DNA of 64,000 bases from Dactylonectria macrodidyma (Eukaryota > Ascomycota > Sordariomycetes > Hypocreales > Nectriaceae), in contig JAGMUV010000002.1 in NCBI GenBank assembly GCA_020744425.1, positions 248,001-312,000 on the forward strand, written 5' to 3'. The translations under genes and the position numbers were made by a program. The notes beneath the pieces were generated by a model that saw nothing but the letters and a program-made list of their open reading frames with translations, had not been told where the DNA came from and made no database searches. Shown here piece by piece: positions 1-10,462 of this stretch. Position 1 is the first letter of the stretch. Every line of letters starts with the position of its first letter.

Positions 1-674
1 TCGCCTCTCAAATTACTGAATTTACACTTAAGGGAATTCCCAGCTATTACATCACCCCTAACACAAGCCGGCGCCTAAAGCGGCATCTTGTTCATTAATT
101 ATATCAAGTGAAAAAAACCCGACAGCATGCCAAAAACCTAGCAAACCTAGATTTTAGACCCGATGGTCAAAGCTTATGAGGCTTCCACTAGGTCGCGCAC
201 AACAATGAAGAAAACAATGTCATCATTAAGTCAACATTAAGTCATCATTAAATATGCACTGCACCACAATGCATTTTATGTAACGCTCATAATTCGCGTT
301 GATATTCGCGTCATGAGGATGGGGGGGGGAGAATACGAGAAACATCAAAGGGCCATGTACCACAGGGTGGCGGAGCTTGTGAAAACTCACCCATATGATC
401 ATTTTGAAGCGCTATCCCCATTCTGGTAATTTGAAGCGATCACTGCGATTTGTCGAAACAATTTGTTATTATGGATACTGTGTGACAATTTCCCGAATCG
501 GCAGAACGGCGCGGGGTCGTGAAGCGAGGTGATAAGAGACCGAAAGAGGCATGGGAGAAAGTAACACAGCGCCAGTCAATGTCCCAATAATAGCTTGACA
601 ACCTTTCATTTCTTGGCTGGCAAAGACATAGATCCGCACGGTTAAGAAAAGGCAAGTCTCCTAATACTTCTACA
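1..674. other. Intergenic, upstream of the aminopeptidase
   Basis: I see no gene here. The stretch is AT-rich and holds a three-copy 11-bp tandem repeat near 219-251 and a run of nine G at about 321-329. The last 200 bases or so are the likely promoter and 5' UTR of the aminopeptidase starting at 675. Confidence 0.5.
219..251. repeat. 11-bp tandem repeat, three copies
   Basis: Three head-to-tail copies of an 11-mer, GTCATCATTAA, GTCAACATTAA and GTCATCATTAA, differing at one base in the middle copy. The repeat lies in the intergenic AT-rich region and no function is evident. Confidence 0.85.
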
Positions 675-3025
675 ATGTGTCGATTATCGGCTTTCGGGGA
701 CACGAGTTCATGCTCCAATCCTGAGATGGTGACGACAAATCATACCGAGATTGATGTTACGATTGATTTCGAAAGACGCGTCCTGTGTGGGACCACAGTC
801 GTCACGCTTGAGATTCTCAGAGACGATGGTATCAACCATGTGATGCTTGATACCGCTTATCTCGGGATTAGCTCCGTTTCCTCGGCAGGAAAGCAGCTCG
901 AATGGGAATTGAAGCCATGGACTGAACCTTCTGGCTGTCCACTGTACATCGACTTTGGTCAGCGGGTTCGGAAGGGAGACCGCATCAAGTTGACGGTATG
1001 GGCGCTAAAGCTGGCAAAGCCAAGTTGTACCACATTCGATTGATTGACTGACTAATCTGCGCATAGATCGACTTTGAGACAGAGACTGATTCGACAGGAC
1101 TCCAGTGGTTTAGTCCAAACCAAACAGACGACAAAAAGTATCCGTTCATGTGTAAGTCTCTCGATGGCATACGGCCCAAGGTTTTGTATGAGCGCGTTAG
1201 CTTACGGATGCACTTTTTTTAGTCTCTCAATGCGAGCCAATCCATGCCCGCTCCATATTCCCCTGCCAGGATACGCCGTCTGTCAAGACTACCTTCGACA
1301 TCTGCGTTCGATCCGTACTGCCGGTAGTGGCGAGTGGCATCCCGTTGCACGATCTGCTCTTTCCTCCTGTCACCGAGGCAAACGAGGCCAAGGTCTACAC
1401 ATTCAAGCAGGAGATCCCGATCTCCAACTATCTATTTTCCGTTGCTAGCGGGTGAGTTACCCCCCATGTAAGAAATGCGCACATGGGCCTGATCTAACTT
1501 CTGCCTTCCGTTAGAAACCTTGTCAGTGAACAGATCGGTGACAGAAGTTATATCTACTGCTCTCCCGGTGACTTGGAAGCATGCATAGCAGAATTGAAAC
1601 CAGACTTGGAGGCCATCATGACGACAGTTGAGGTACGCTGCTCTCCCACAAACTATATGCGGTCTTAGGACTCCTAGGAAATACAGGCTGTCTAACTAGC
1701 TTCCGTCTTGCAGAAACTCATTTACGAATACCCCTGGCCACTGTACAATCTCGTCATTCTTCCCAAGTCATTTCATCTGGGCGGCATGGAGAACCCCATC
1801 TTTAACTTTTACAGTGCCACGGTCATCTCGGGCGATCGTGAGAACATCTCAGTGGTGGCACACGAGTTTGCCCATAGCTATAGTGGCAACCTAGTGACTA
1901 ATGCATCGTGGGAGCATTTTTGGCTTAACGAAGGCTGGACCGTCTACATTGAGCGGTACGTCCTCCGCGAGCTCCGTGGCCAGGAGGACAAGACATTTCA
2001 CTCCATTATCGGCTGGCAGGATCTCCTGTATGGCATCCGCTCGTACGGAGGCAACGATAGTCCTTTTACGAAGCTCGTGCTCGAATTTGAGGGAAAGCGA
2101 CCGGACGATGTCATGTCTAAGATCTCATATGAGAAAGGCTACGTTTTTCTCTGCCACCTTGAAAGGACTGTCGGCGAGGATAAATGGTTGCGCTTTGTAC
2201 CTCACGTAAGTTCCGACCCGGATAGCGTCAACGTCTCCATTACCCCTAAGCGTGTTTCATTGGCAATTTGTTCACTGACCAATCTATTGTTCAAGTACTT
2301 CAAGACCTTCTTCTGCAAGGCTGTCAATTCGTCACAGTTCAGGGACTGTGTATTCGAATTCTTTGCGTCTGATTCTGAAGCGACGGCATCACTGGCGGCC
2401 GTGGACTGGGAAATGTGGTATCATAAGCCGGGCGCACCTCCTAAGCCTGAGTTTCACTCGGACCTCTACGAAAACTGCGTGCTACTCGCCGATCAATGGA
2501 AGCTACTGTCCATCGGGGGAGCCACTGACCTACACCAGCCATCTAAAGCGGATGTCAGTGGTTGGACCGTAGGGCAATTCATTGCATTCCTCGACCGCCT
2601 CATCGAATTTGAGGTGCCCGTTCCCTCGGAGTCGGTCCCTTGTCTCGGTTACCAGTACGGTCTCAAGCGATCGAGCAACCTCGAAGTTCTCACTCGTTAC
2701 CTACGTGTGGCACTACGAGCAGGCGATAGGGATGCCCTGCAGCAGACTCGCCAAGTTTTGGGACAGACTGGACGGATGAAGTTCGTACGGCCCCTGTAAG
2801 TTGAACCTGCACTGATGATGTCCTCCTGGCCTCCGGGCCACTACAATTCAAACTCTAAAGACTGTATTAAATGCAATGGCGCTGATATTCTTGAATAGTT
2901 TTGAGTGTCTTATTGAAATAGACGAGACCATTGCGGTGGACACGTTCCAGGAGCTTGCAGAATTTTACCATCCCACATGTGTAAGGCTGATCAAGGGTAT
3001 ATTGGAAAGCAAAGCGCTATTATAA
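675..3025 (+). CDS. Leukotriene A4 hydrolase-like M1 aminopeptidase
   Basis: A zinc metallopeptidase of family M1, related to LTA4H, that would remove N-terminal residues from peptides, probably in the cytosol. Seven exons (675-995, 1067-1151, 1223-1451, 1515-1632, 1714-2205, 2296-2795, 2899-3025) give 623 residues, the usual length for the family. Visible signatures are the substrate-binding GGMEN, the zinc site HEFAH followed 18 residues later by the third ligand in FWLNEGW, and the YEKGY segment carrying the catalytic tyrosine. The C-terminus (MKFVRPLFE and onward) matches the helical LTA4H-type C-terminal domain. The start was chosen because the DTSSCSNPE segment just after it aligns with the conserved N-terminus. 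The fifth intron (2206-2295) is exactly 90 nt and has no stop, so unspliced mRNA stays in frame. Exon ends were read by eye; the family call is firm. Confidence 0.9.
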
Positions 3026-3390
3026 GCTGGCCGTGTCTACATTAACAACTAAATGAGACGTTGTCACATTGGGGAAAGCAAACTTTGCAACATGACAGAT
3101 GTTTACTATTACGAGATGCTAAAAAAAAAAAAAGAGAAAATGCTACAGCAACCAAGTTTAGAATCACTTGCGCCTCTTTGAGTGTTGCAATGCTGAACAT
3201 GGCCATGTTGGGCCTTACTAATTGGTTCTATTAATCTACTCGGGGGAAACGTTCGTACTAGAGCTTTGTGCCAGCAACTCGTTTTTGATGGAGCGGATAG
3301 CGAATAACTAGTTCGTAGTAGAGAAAGAAAACTTCATTGAAAGAGTCTTGAGCCATCAAAAATTTGAAGAGCTTAGCATTGAAAAATTGT
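3026..3390. other. Intergenic, convergent 3' regions
   Basis: I see no gene here. The stretch contains the probable 3' UTR of the aminopeptidase, including an A-rich run near 3121-3133, and lies tail-to-tail with the broken D-serine dehydratase-like gene. Confidence 0.5.
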
Positions 3391-4494
3391 CTACCATCTA
3401 TCGGATCTTACCCAAATATCCACAATCTTGGATGCCTCTTTATCTTCGCTCGAGTCAACGATTAAATACCACGGATACATGGCACCAGCGACACATGCAT
3501 GATTGGGATAGATCCGGATGCTTTGGCCTGGCTCCAAGGGGATGGGAGGTAGGCTGGTTTTGTTGCATCTTTTGCCGTAGCTGGGATACGTTTTCATCTA
3601 GATCCGCCACTGTCTCGGCGAAGTTCTGCATCGAGACGGCTTGAGGACTGGCCCCGACGCTGATGGTCAATTCTCGGCTGGTTCCAGCTAGCATGCTGCT
3701 ATGGGTCTGAAGTGCCAGCAAGCATCCGTTGATCTCACCAACGAGACTTTCCATGGCCTCCTTGGGCTCGTACCAGTGTAGCTTAGGCTAGAGTGGGAAT
3801 ACAAGCCCAGCAACGTAACTTGGGCCGCCGCTTCCAGTTCTAGCAACTTCCCAAGCAACCCGCCCGTGTTTAACGCTGTAGGCGGAAGACCAGCGCGGTG
3901 ATAGCCGGTATCGACCTTGATATAGATGCTGATTGGGGACTGCGTTTTTGCAAAGATGGCGGCCAAGGAACTGAGTTGAGATACGTGATCGATGAGGACG
4001 GAGACTGTGCCGGGGCCGAGCTTGAGTGCAATTTTGGCCAGTCGTGATGCCGCCGAGGCAGGGAGAGGGATTCCGTCCAGGATATTGACCTTACGTCCTT
4101 TTGCCTGGTAGTCCATGAGCAGGGGAAGTAGATGCTCAATTTCGGCAACAGTTGAGGTAATAAATTTGGCGTCGCGGGATTCGTCGTTCTGTTGCAAACG
4201 GGCAAGTTCTATTGTCTACCATCGTCCCGGTCCGCTCAAACTACCAACGAGTTGTTTAGTACTCTAAAACTCCGGGACTCGGGGGAATGTGGCAAAATAA
4301 CATTGGTGGCAGACCTTGTGTGTCTTGACGTGAGCTCCAAAGCCCACACCGAGGGTTTTCACAGCACTTAGCATAGAACGGCAATGCCGCCGCGCTACCG
4401 CCACGTCAAGGATGATTGCTGGCTGGGGAACATCGTGAATGTCCTGCCCAATGAGGATTGACCTGACTTGCTCGAACCGAGACATGGTTGGCAT
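3391..4494 (-). pseudogene. D-serine dehydratase/D-threonine aldolase-like, broken
   Basis: Remnant of a fold-type III PLP enzyme of the eukaryotic D-serine dehydratase / D-threonine aldolase family, which converts D-serine to pyruvate and ammonia. The N-terminal exon (4494-4315) holds HVKTHK, whose lysine carries PLP. A 99-nt intron (4216-4314) joins it to TIELARLQQ, the expected continuation. The C-terminus holds PNHAC, the His-x-Cys zinc site, and ends VDIWVRSDRW. Two lesions are visible. The frame must shift by one base near 3770, between LSYTGTSP and EAMESLVGEI. Further on, about 95-100 residues expected between the GASP segment and PNHAC are missing, including the conserved HAG..DLQ stretch, with another frame change near 3560-3570. 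No pair of splice sites explains either break, so I call it a pseudogene. It lies beside a broken nitrilase and a RidA fragment. Confidence 0.75.
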
Positions 4495-4982
4495 GCGCGA
4501 GAATAAGCCTTCCTGGAGAAGGACAAGGACTTTTCATCCAGAAGCCTTGGTTCTATCCCAAGTTTAGACACTATGCGGCGAGAGAACTTCGGGGACGTCA
4601 AGTGTTCGGTCACTCACGAGTGGGCTCTTGATGACTTCTTCCACACATATGCTACAGCACGCGCTACTCCTGATACGGAAGTCGAATACGATGAAAGCAC
4701 CGGCAGGTCGGAGTGACACATCTTATTTATGGGACTAAAATTCTCCGATATTCGGGCTACTACTCAGTACTAGGTACCTTGCTTAGCTTCAGGGCAGATA
4801 CTTGACTAATGAGTTGGCATAATCAGACAGTGTTTCGGCGCCTGGTGGTGTTGACTGAGCAGGCGTGACGAAGAAAGCCACCCTCTATGTACGTGGACAC
4901 TTAGTGCGAAACCGCCGCTGTGTATCAATTCATATTGACAACACATGGATACTGTTCATAGTTTATACCTCTATGTACAGCC
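4495..4982. other. Intergenic between two broken genes
   Basis: I see no gene here. It is the former promoter region of the D-serine dehydratase-like remnant and abuts the 3' end of the nitrilase-like remnant. Confidence 0.4.
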
Positions 4983-5880
4983 TCATACGACCCGAAGGGG
5001 CTTGCTCACGTCGACATAAATGTCAAACTGCCTCTGGCCCGACGTGAGAATGCTTTGACAACTGCGCTGGATTATTTCATCATCAATATCAGTGTAGATG
5101 ATGGTCTCCTCTTGATCGCAAGCGACTGCAATCTGACCATTAGGATCCGCGACGATACTGTGACGATGAACACTTGGTTATACAGCGCCCCGGCTCGAGC
5201 AAGCAATTCCCAGTGTAGTGGTCCAGTCGTCGAGTTGAAAGCCGAGGGATAGATGAGGGCAAAGACACCTGATCTGGCGGCGATCATGGCCGGTTCAGGG
5301 AAACTGATGTCATAGCATATGCCCAATCCTATGCATCCGTAATCGGGAAGGTATACGATGCTGATCGAGTTACCGGGGCTGAGTGTGTCTGATTCCCGAA
5401 ACTTCATCTGGCCTGGAATGTGGATGTCGAAGAGGTGCATCTTTCGATGTAGTCCCAGGATTTCACTGAGTGGCGAGAAGACTAACGTCGTGCTAAAGTA
5501 TTTCCCCATCTCAACCTCCAGCTCAGGAATACTGCCACCAATGAGATAGACACTAGCTTCTCGAGCAAGGTGCCTCAACGCATCGTATGTTAGTGAAGCT
5601 TTCTCCGACGTGAGACTTAGCTGGAGGACTTCGGCATATTGTGCGAATAGAGCAGCATCGTATGGTGAATTGGAGCATTCGGGTAGAACAATGATGTTGG
5701 CGCCAGCCGTCGCTGCAGCCAGTACCCCGCCACAAGCTTTTTCAATATTGCGTTTCTTATCCGCCGCTGCAGTTCATGAATCTCGAGTTGGCCCTGCTAA
5801 TTACGTGGGCCACAAGACGGGTTCGCTACTAGCAAACTGCACACATGCAATCTTAACAGCCTTCTTGAGCGTCTTTCGCT
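4983..5880 (-). pseudogene. Nitrilase / omega-amidase-like hydrolase, broken
   Basis: Remnant of a carbon-nitrogen hydrolase close to Nit2-type omega-amidases, which hydrolyse alpha-ketoglutaramate-like amides. The catalytic triad is visible: Glu in VVLPE-like IIVLPECSNSPY, Lys in HRKMHLFDI and Cys in GICYDISFPE. An intron of 63 nt (5767-5829) joins VKIACVQFA to ADKKRNIEKA. Two defects are visible. No ATG is available in frame: the reading frame upstream meets a stop just before KAKVQQRKT. Near 5140-5150 the frame must change, and about 15 residues expected before ADPNGQI (the segment with the usual HAWGHS) are absent. Downstream, EETIIYTDIDDE and QRQFDIYVDV match the normal family C-terminus. 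It is transcribed in the same direction as the D-serine dehydratase-like remnant. Assembly error is the alternative to decay. Confidence 0.7.
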
Positions 5881-6171
5881 GCTGAACCTTGGCCTTCTAC
5901 ATGATGCCGTGGATGTTGCGAGGCAATGAAGACACTTTTGTTGGTAAGTCTATGAGACGAGATGTACGTTTATATACAAAGTTTGACATCTCCCCTGGAA
6001 TAATGGTCGCCTATAAAGAACAACATTGATACCTACGTACTTTTACTATAAAGCTACATAAGAGTTGGTTTACACCTTTCTAGCCAATGAGGTAAATCGC
6101 TATGAAAGTACTCTGTCACTCCCAATCAATCTCTACTACCTTTAGGTGGACTAGTCTAATCTCACATGTAG

Positions 6172-6399
6172 GTCAAGGTCAACGTATTTTTGACCGACAT
6201 GGGTGACTTAGACGAGATGAACAAAGCTTACGCCGAGTTCTTTAAAGAAGGAGTCCGGCCGGTAAGACTTCATTGGGCCTCACTTTTAATTTGGCTCATG
6301 ATAACTAACTAGCATTGACTCTAGGTTCGAACTTGTGTTGCCGTGAAGGAACTTCCTTTCGGCGCAGACGTCGAGATCGGGATGTCCGCCCATCTGTAA
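6172..6399 (+). pseudogene. RidA/YjgF-family C-terminal fragment
   Basis: The C-terminal half of a RidA-family enamine/imine deaminase, which hydrolyses 2-aminoacrylate and similar intermediates made by PLP dehydratases. Two exons (6172-6261 and 6325-6399) separated by a GT-AG intron read VKVNVFLTDMGDLDEMN and then RTCVAVKELPFGADVEIGM, ending at TAA. RTCVAV with the Arg and the PFG.DVE tail are family hallmarks. A good acceptor (CATGTAG) precedes the first exon, but I could not find the N-terminal half upstream, where the nitrilase-like remnant begins on the other strand. The gene is probably truncated by rearrangement; a distant small exon is less likely. Its partner in function, a serine-type dehydratase, is also broken nearby. 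Confidence 0.7.
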
Positions 6400-7595
6400 C
6401 TTGAAAAGCCGGAATAGAAGTCAATGTAGCGAAGAGATAGAGTAAACGAAACATAGGTATATGGCGTTTCCGACCGTAGTGCTGCATGTAATTAACAAAT
6501 CTGATTGGAAAATCCTCAGGCTCAAAATGTTGTAAGACTCGCGTCCATGGCATTTACCTGCATCACCTTTCAAATTTTGATCGAGATTCCTGCCAACCAT
6601 TTTGAGAAGTGCCTCATTACTACCATAGGGTGGTTTGTGTTCTACAAGACATGTTCAACCTCCATTAACTGGAGCCGGCGATCACATGTCTAGGTAACCC
6701 TTACTCGCCTCGAGCGTTCAACGAACACCGAATCCTGGTTTTGCGACTCAGCACCAAGGGGGGAGTGGCAGTTATGCCGTAAAGTCTTGATAAGAGTTGG
6801 AGACAATACATCAAGGCTGCTTAGAATGGTAATAAGTACGCTCGGTTACGATTGTATTTTATCTCAACGCCCGCATCATCGTTGAGCCATGACTCAAACC
6901 TGCGGATTTGCCCTGCTCGTCGTTCATACTGCCCTAACATGGCTAGCGCGCGGTACTCCCCACGCATTCTGTGTGACATCTCGCTAAGCAACCCATGCTT
7001 CGGGTCCAGCATGCCATCGTTTGTTCGACTCTGAGGTTGACAGACGAACTAGCAACCCCTGCATCCCTGACACTCTGCGAGGTACATGATAAATCGGCAG
7101 CGCGGCACAAGGAACGTTGCTGGTGGCGCTATCTGATTGTTTGGCCTTATCTCTGGTTCAAGTTCTTTGAAACCATGTCTTTCACCTTGAAATCCCAAGC
7201 TGAATAACCCAGGGAGCGAGTCACGAAGGTCCCACATATCCTTATCAGCTACAGTGCCATGACATCGTGTCAATCAAAGCACTAGTGAGATAAGGCCAGT
7301 TTGGCTAAGCCTACCAAGACTGGAAATGCATCAATGGCCAAACAATTGTTTATCTTTGGTTACAGCGTCTCAACTCGTCTCTCGTCCTAAAATGGTAAAT
7401 TCCAAGACTGCAGACCGATTATCATGCTTTCCCATAAGGCCATGCCATCGAGAGAACATGATATGATAAGTCTGCATGCAACCCAGTGGACTAATCTCGA
7501 AATCTTGACCATCTTCCATCGACTTCCTGGCATCAACATAACCTCAGCAGCAAAACAATCAGCGAGAATTGTATTGCCAAATCTTGTCGGTGGCT
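6400..7595. other. Intergenic, about 1.2 kb, no supported gene
   Basis: Short open frames exist on both strands (for example at 6821-7012 and 7049-7273, minus strand) but none shows a recognisable domain or joins to a longer model. The last 200 bases or so before 7596 are the likely promoter of the OPT transporter. Confidence 0.4.
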
Positions 7596-10219
7596 ATGTC
7601 TGCACCCATCACGGCTTCAACCATGGATTCGCTGGAGGCCGATAAGGTCGGCGAAGGCCTTGGTACGGCAGAACTACAGCAAGTCAAGTCCAAGATTGAA
7701 ACCAGCGCCGCCGAGGGCAGCCCAGATCATACCGTGGTACAACTCAAGGAGAACAATGACGAGAGTACCCCCCGTATACATGATCCATATGCGCCCTTTG
7801 CAGATGACCTTTCGATCGAGATACTGGAGAACGAGGACAACATCTTGCGCATAAGGAGTTTGGTGGTCGGAATCATTCTCGGGGGCGTCGTGAATGCTGC
7901 TAATGTCTATCTTGGTCAGTCCCTCTATTGTTCAAGTGCTCTGGTCGCTTCATACTCTGTATATCCATGCTTGGATTGAGTTTGTTATGCAAGAATGATC
8001 GCTCACATTTGTTAAGGCTTGAAAACCGGCATCACCTTTGTCGCCTCCTTGTTTGGTTCACTCATCGGCTTCGGTGTGATCAAGACGGTCAGCAAAGCGG
8101 TGTCCGCAAACTTCCCTATTCTGGGCGGCTACTTCGGCCCCAAAGAGAATACCATCATCCAAACCAGCGCCACAGCTGCCGGAGGTTTGAGCAACATCTT
8201 TGTCAGCGCCATCCCGGCTATGTATCAAATGGGTCTTCTCAAAGACCCGGTAGGGGACTACGGCAGGATTGTGACCATCACACTTGGAATTGCTTATTGC
8301 GGATTTTTCTTTGCTACTCCTCGTAAGTCTTTCAACCTCCACTCTAACTGTTATCTATATTCCGTGTTGGAGACAACATCAACAACACAAGCCAAGTGTA
8401 TCTGGACAGGAAACAACATGCTTACACACATACTGCATCAGTCCGTAAGCTATTCATAGTTCAACTGGCAAAACAGTTGCGTCTCATATTCCCCACATCA
8501 ACGGCCACAGCTGCTACAATTCGGTCTCTACACATCGCTACTACTGGAGGGGATAGTGCAAAGAAAAAGATCTACGTCCTGCTATGGGCCTTCTTGGCTG
8601 CGCTCGTGCTCAGGGTTGTGTCAAACTTTGCCCCCGGCATCCTCTGGGACTGGCACATTTTCACATGGTTTTACATTTGGGGCAACTATGGCAACCTCGC
8701 CATCTTTGCTGAGAACTGGGGCTGGTACATTGAACTAAGCCCTGCTGTCATGGGTACTGGCATGATGGTCGGCATGAATACGGCCATCTCCATCTTTGCT
8801 GGCTCAGTATGCAGCTGGGCCATCATCGGACCGATTCTCGTTCGGACAGGCGCTGCGTCGGGCCTAGTTATAGGTGGTGATAGTGAGCGGTGGGGAGACT
8901 TGACCACTTACGCCAGTATGAACCTGCAGGACCCCATCAACAATCCCAGTCCTCGTTACTGGCTCCTTTGGCCGTAAGTCATCGTTCATCGCCGTCTTGC
9001 AACGTGCGAACTGACTTGAGTTGAATACAGTGGCGTTCTACTCATGGTCTCGGTATCAATCGTTGAAATTCTGTGCCAATACAAGATCTTTCAGCATGGC
9101 TGGACCTTGTTTGTCCGTAGTTTGGGAACCGCAGGGTACCTTGGTCTCAAGATGATCAAAGTCACGCCGCCAACTTGGATGGAGAACTACAACCAGCAGG
9201 ATGACATATCTATTGATGAGGTTGCAGCAAGACACCAGATCCGATCATGGATGTGGGTTGTTGGTCTCGTCCTCTCCATCGTGGTCACCTGCGTGAGCGC
9301 TGGAGTCCAGTGGGAGATGCCCGTCGGCATGACTCTTGTGTCCATCATCATTGCTGGCATGTTTACCCTGCTTGCAGTCCTTAGTACTGGCATGACGGAT
9401 ATGACGCCTCTCACCGCTGTCTCCAAATCATCCCAGCTGATTTTAGGTGGCATGACCCGCCACGGTCAGTACGACAAGGTTGGGGCGGAAACTCTCAATT
9501 CCATCGGTGGGATCGTAGCCGCCGGCATCGCCAATCAAGCAACTGACCTCACACAAGACTTTAGAGTGGGGTGAGTTTTTCGGACCCGAACTCCAAACTC
9601 CCTCCCAACGGGTGATCAAAGCAGCTAACCCATGAGTACAAATAGATTCTTACTCAAGACCCCTCCACGAGCGCAGTGGTTGGCACAGGGCATTGCTAGT
9701 CTAGCAGCTATCTTCCTGGCCCCCGCCATCTTCCTTGTCTTCGCCAAAGGCTATCCATGCATTCTTGATGCAGCAGCTGAATCCTGCCAGTACAGTGTCC
9801 CATCTGCGAGTGCATGGAGGGCCGCTACTATTGCGGCAACAAGTTCCACGCTCCCCATCCCAACATCGTCCGGCATATTCGCCATTTGCTTCGCAGTATT
9901 CGCAAACGTAGTAACAGTCTTGAAGCACTTCACTTTCGTTGGATCGCGGGAGAAATACCGGGACTATCTCCCCAACTTCATGGCTTTTGGCACTATGATG
10001 GTGGTGCCACTGCCCTGCATTGGAACCGCGGTTATGATTGGTGCTATCATCTCGTTGTTGTGGCAGAAATTCTGGTGCTCCTCTTGGGACAACTATCTGT
10101 TTTCGGTCATTGCTGGGATGATTTCCGGAGAAGGCATTGGAGGCATCTTCAACGCTATTCTTGCCATCGCAGGGGTTTCTACTCAGACTGGTATTGGTTG
10201 CCCAGCTAATATGTGCTAA
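7596..10219 (+). CDS. OPT-family oligopeptide/metal-chelate transporter
   Basis: A multi-pass membrane transporter of the OPT family, nearer the yellow-stripe-like branch than the classical peptide branch. It would move small peptides or metal-chelate complexes by proton symport. Five exons (7596-7914, 8017-8322, 8442-8973, 9031-9570, 9646-10219) give 756 residues. Landmarks in order are an acidic hydrophilic N-terminus of about 90 residues, the first helices with NVYLGLKTGITF, the FPTSTATAATIRSLH segment, the mid-protein loop ending DFRVGFLLKTPPRAQW, and the C-terminal helices with ISGEGIGGIFNAIL. All joins keep frame, so the gene looks intact. The start is the first ATG in the frame (MSAPITAS); a second ATG 27 bases on (MDSLEAD) is an alternative. 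The substrate cannot be told from the sequence. Confidence 0.9.
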
Positions 10220-10462
10220 TAGACTTGTAGAACAGAGTCTGGGAGACTGATCTTCTACCCTTACTTAGATATGAGCCCCTTCTTTCACCTTATGAACTTA
10301 ACTCTAAACCCATCACTGACATCAGTTTGGAGTATGGACTTACTTTTATTCCTTTATTCGAGAAGACTACCAGGTATTCTAATGCTTTCGGCCAAATATG
10401 CATACCGCTTTTATTTACATGAACCTCTAGTACAATAGTTTAATAAGAGAGAAGTGCATGAT

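Noticed and set aside
6821..7273. Two adjacent minus-strand frames of 60-75 codons
   Set aside because: They do not join by a plausible intron and show no recognisable family.
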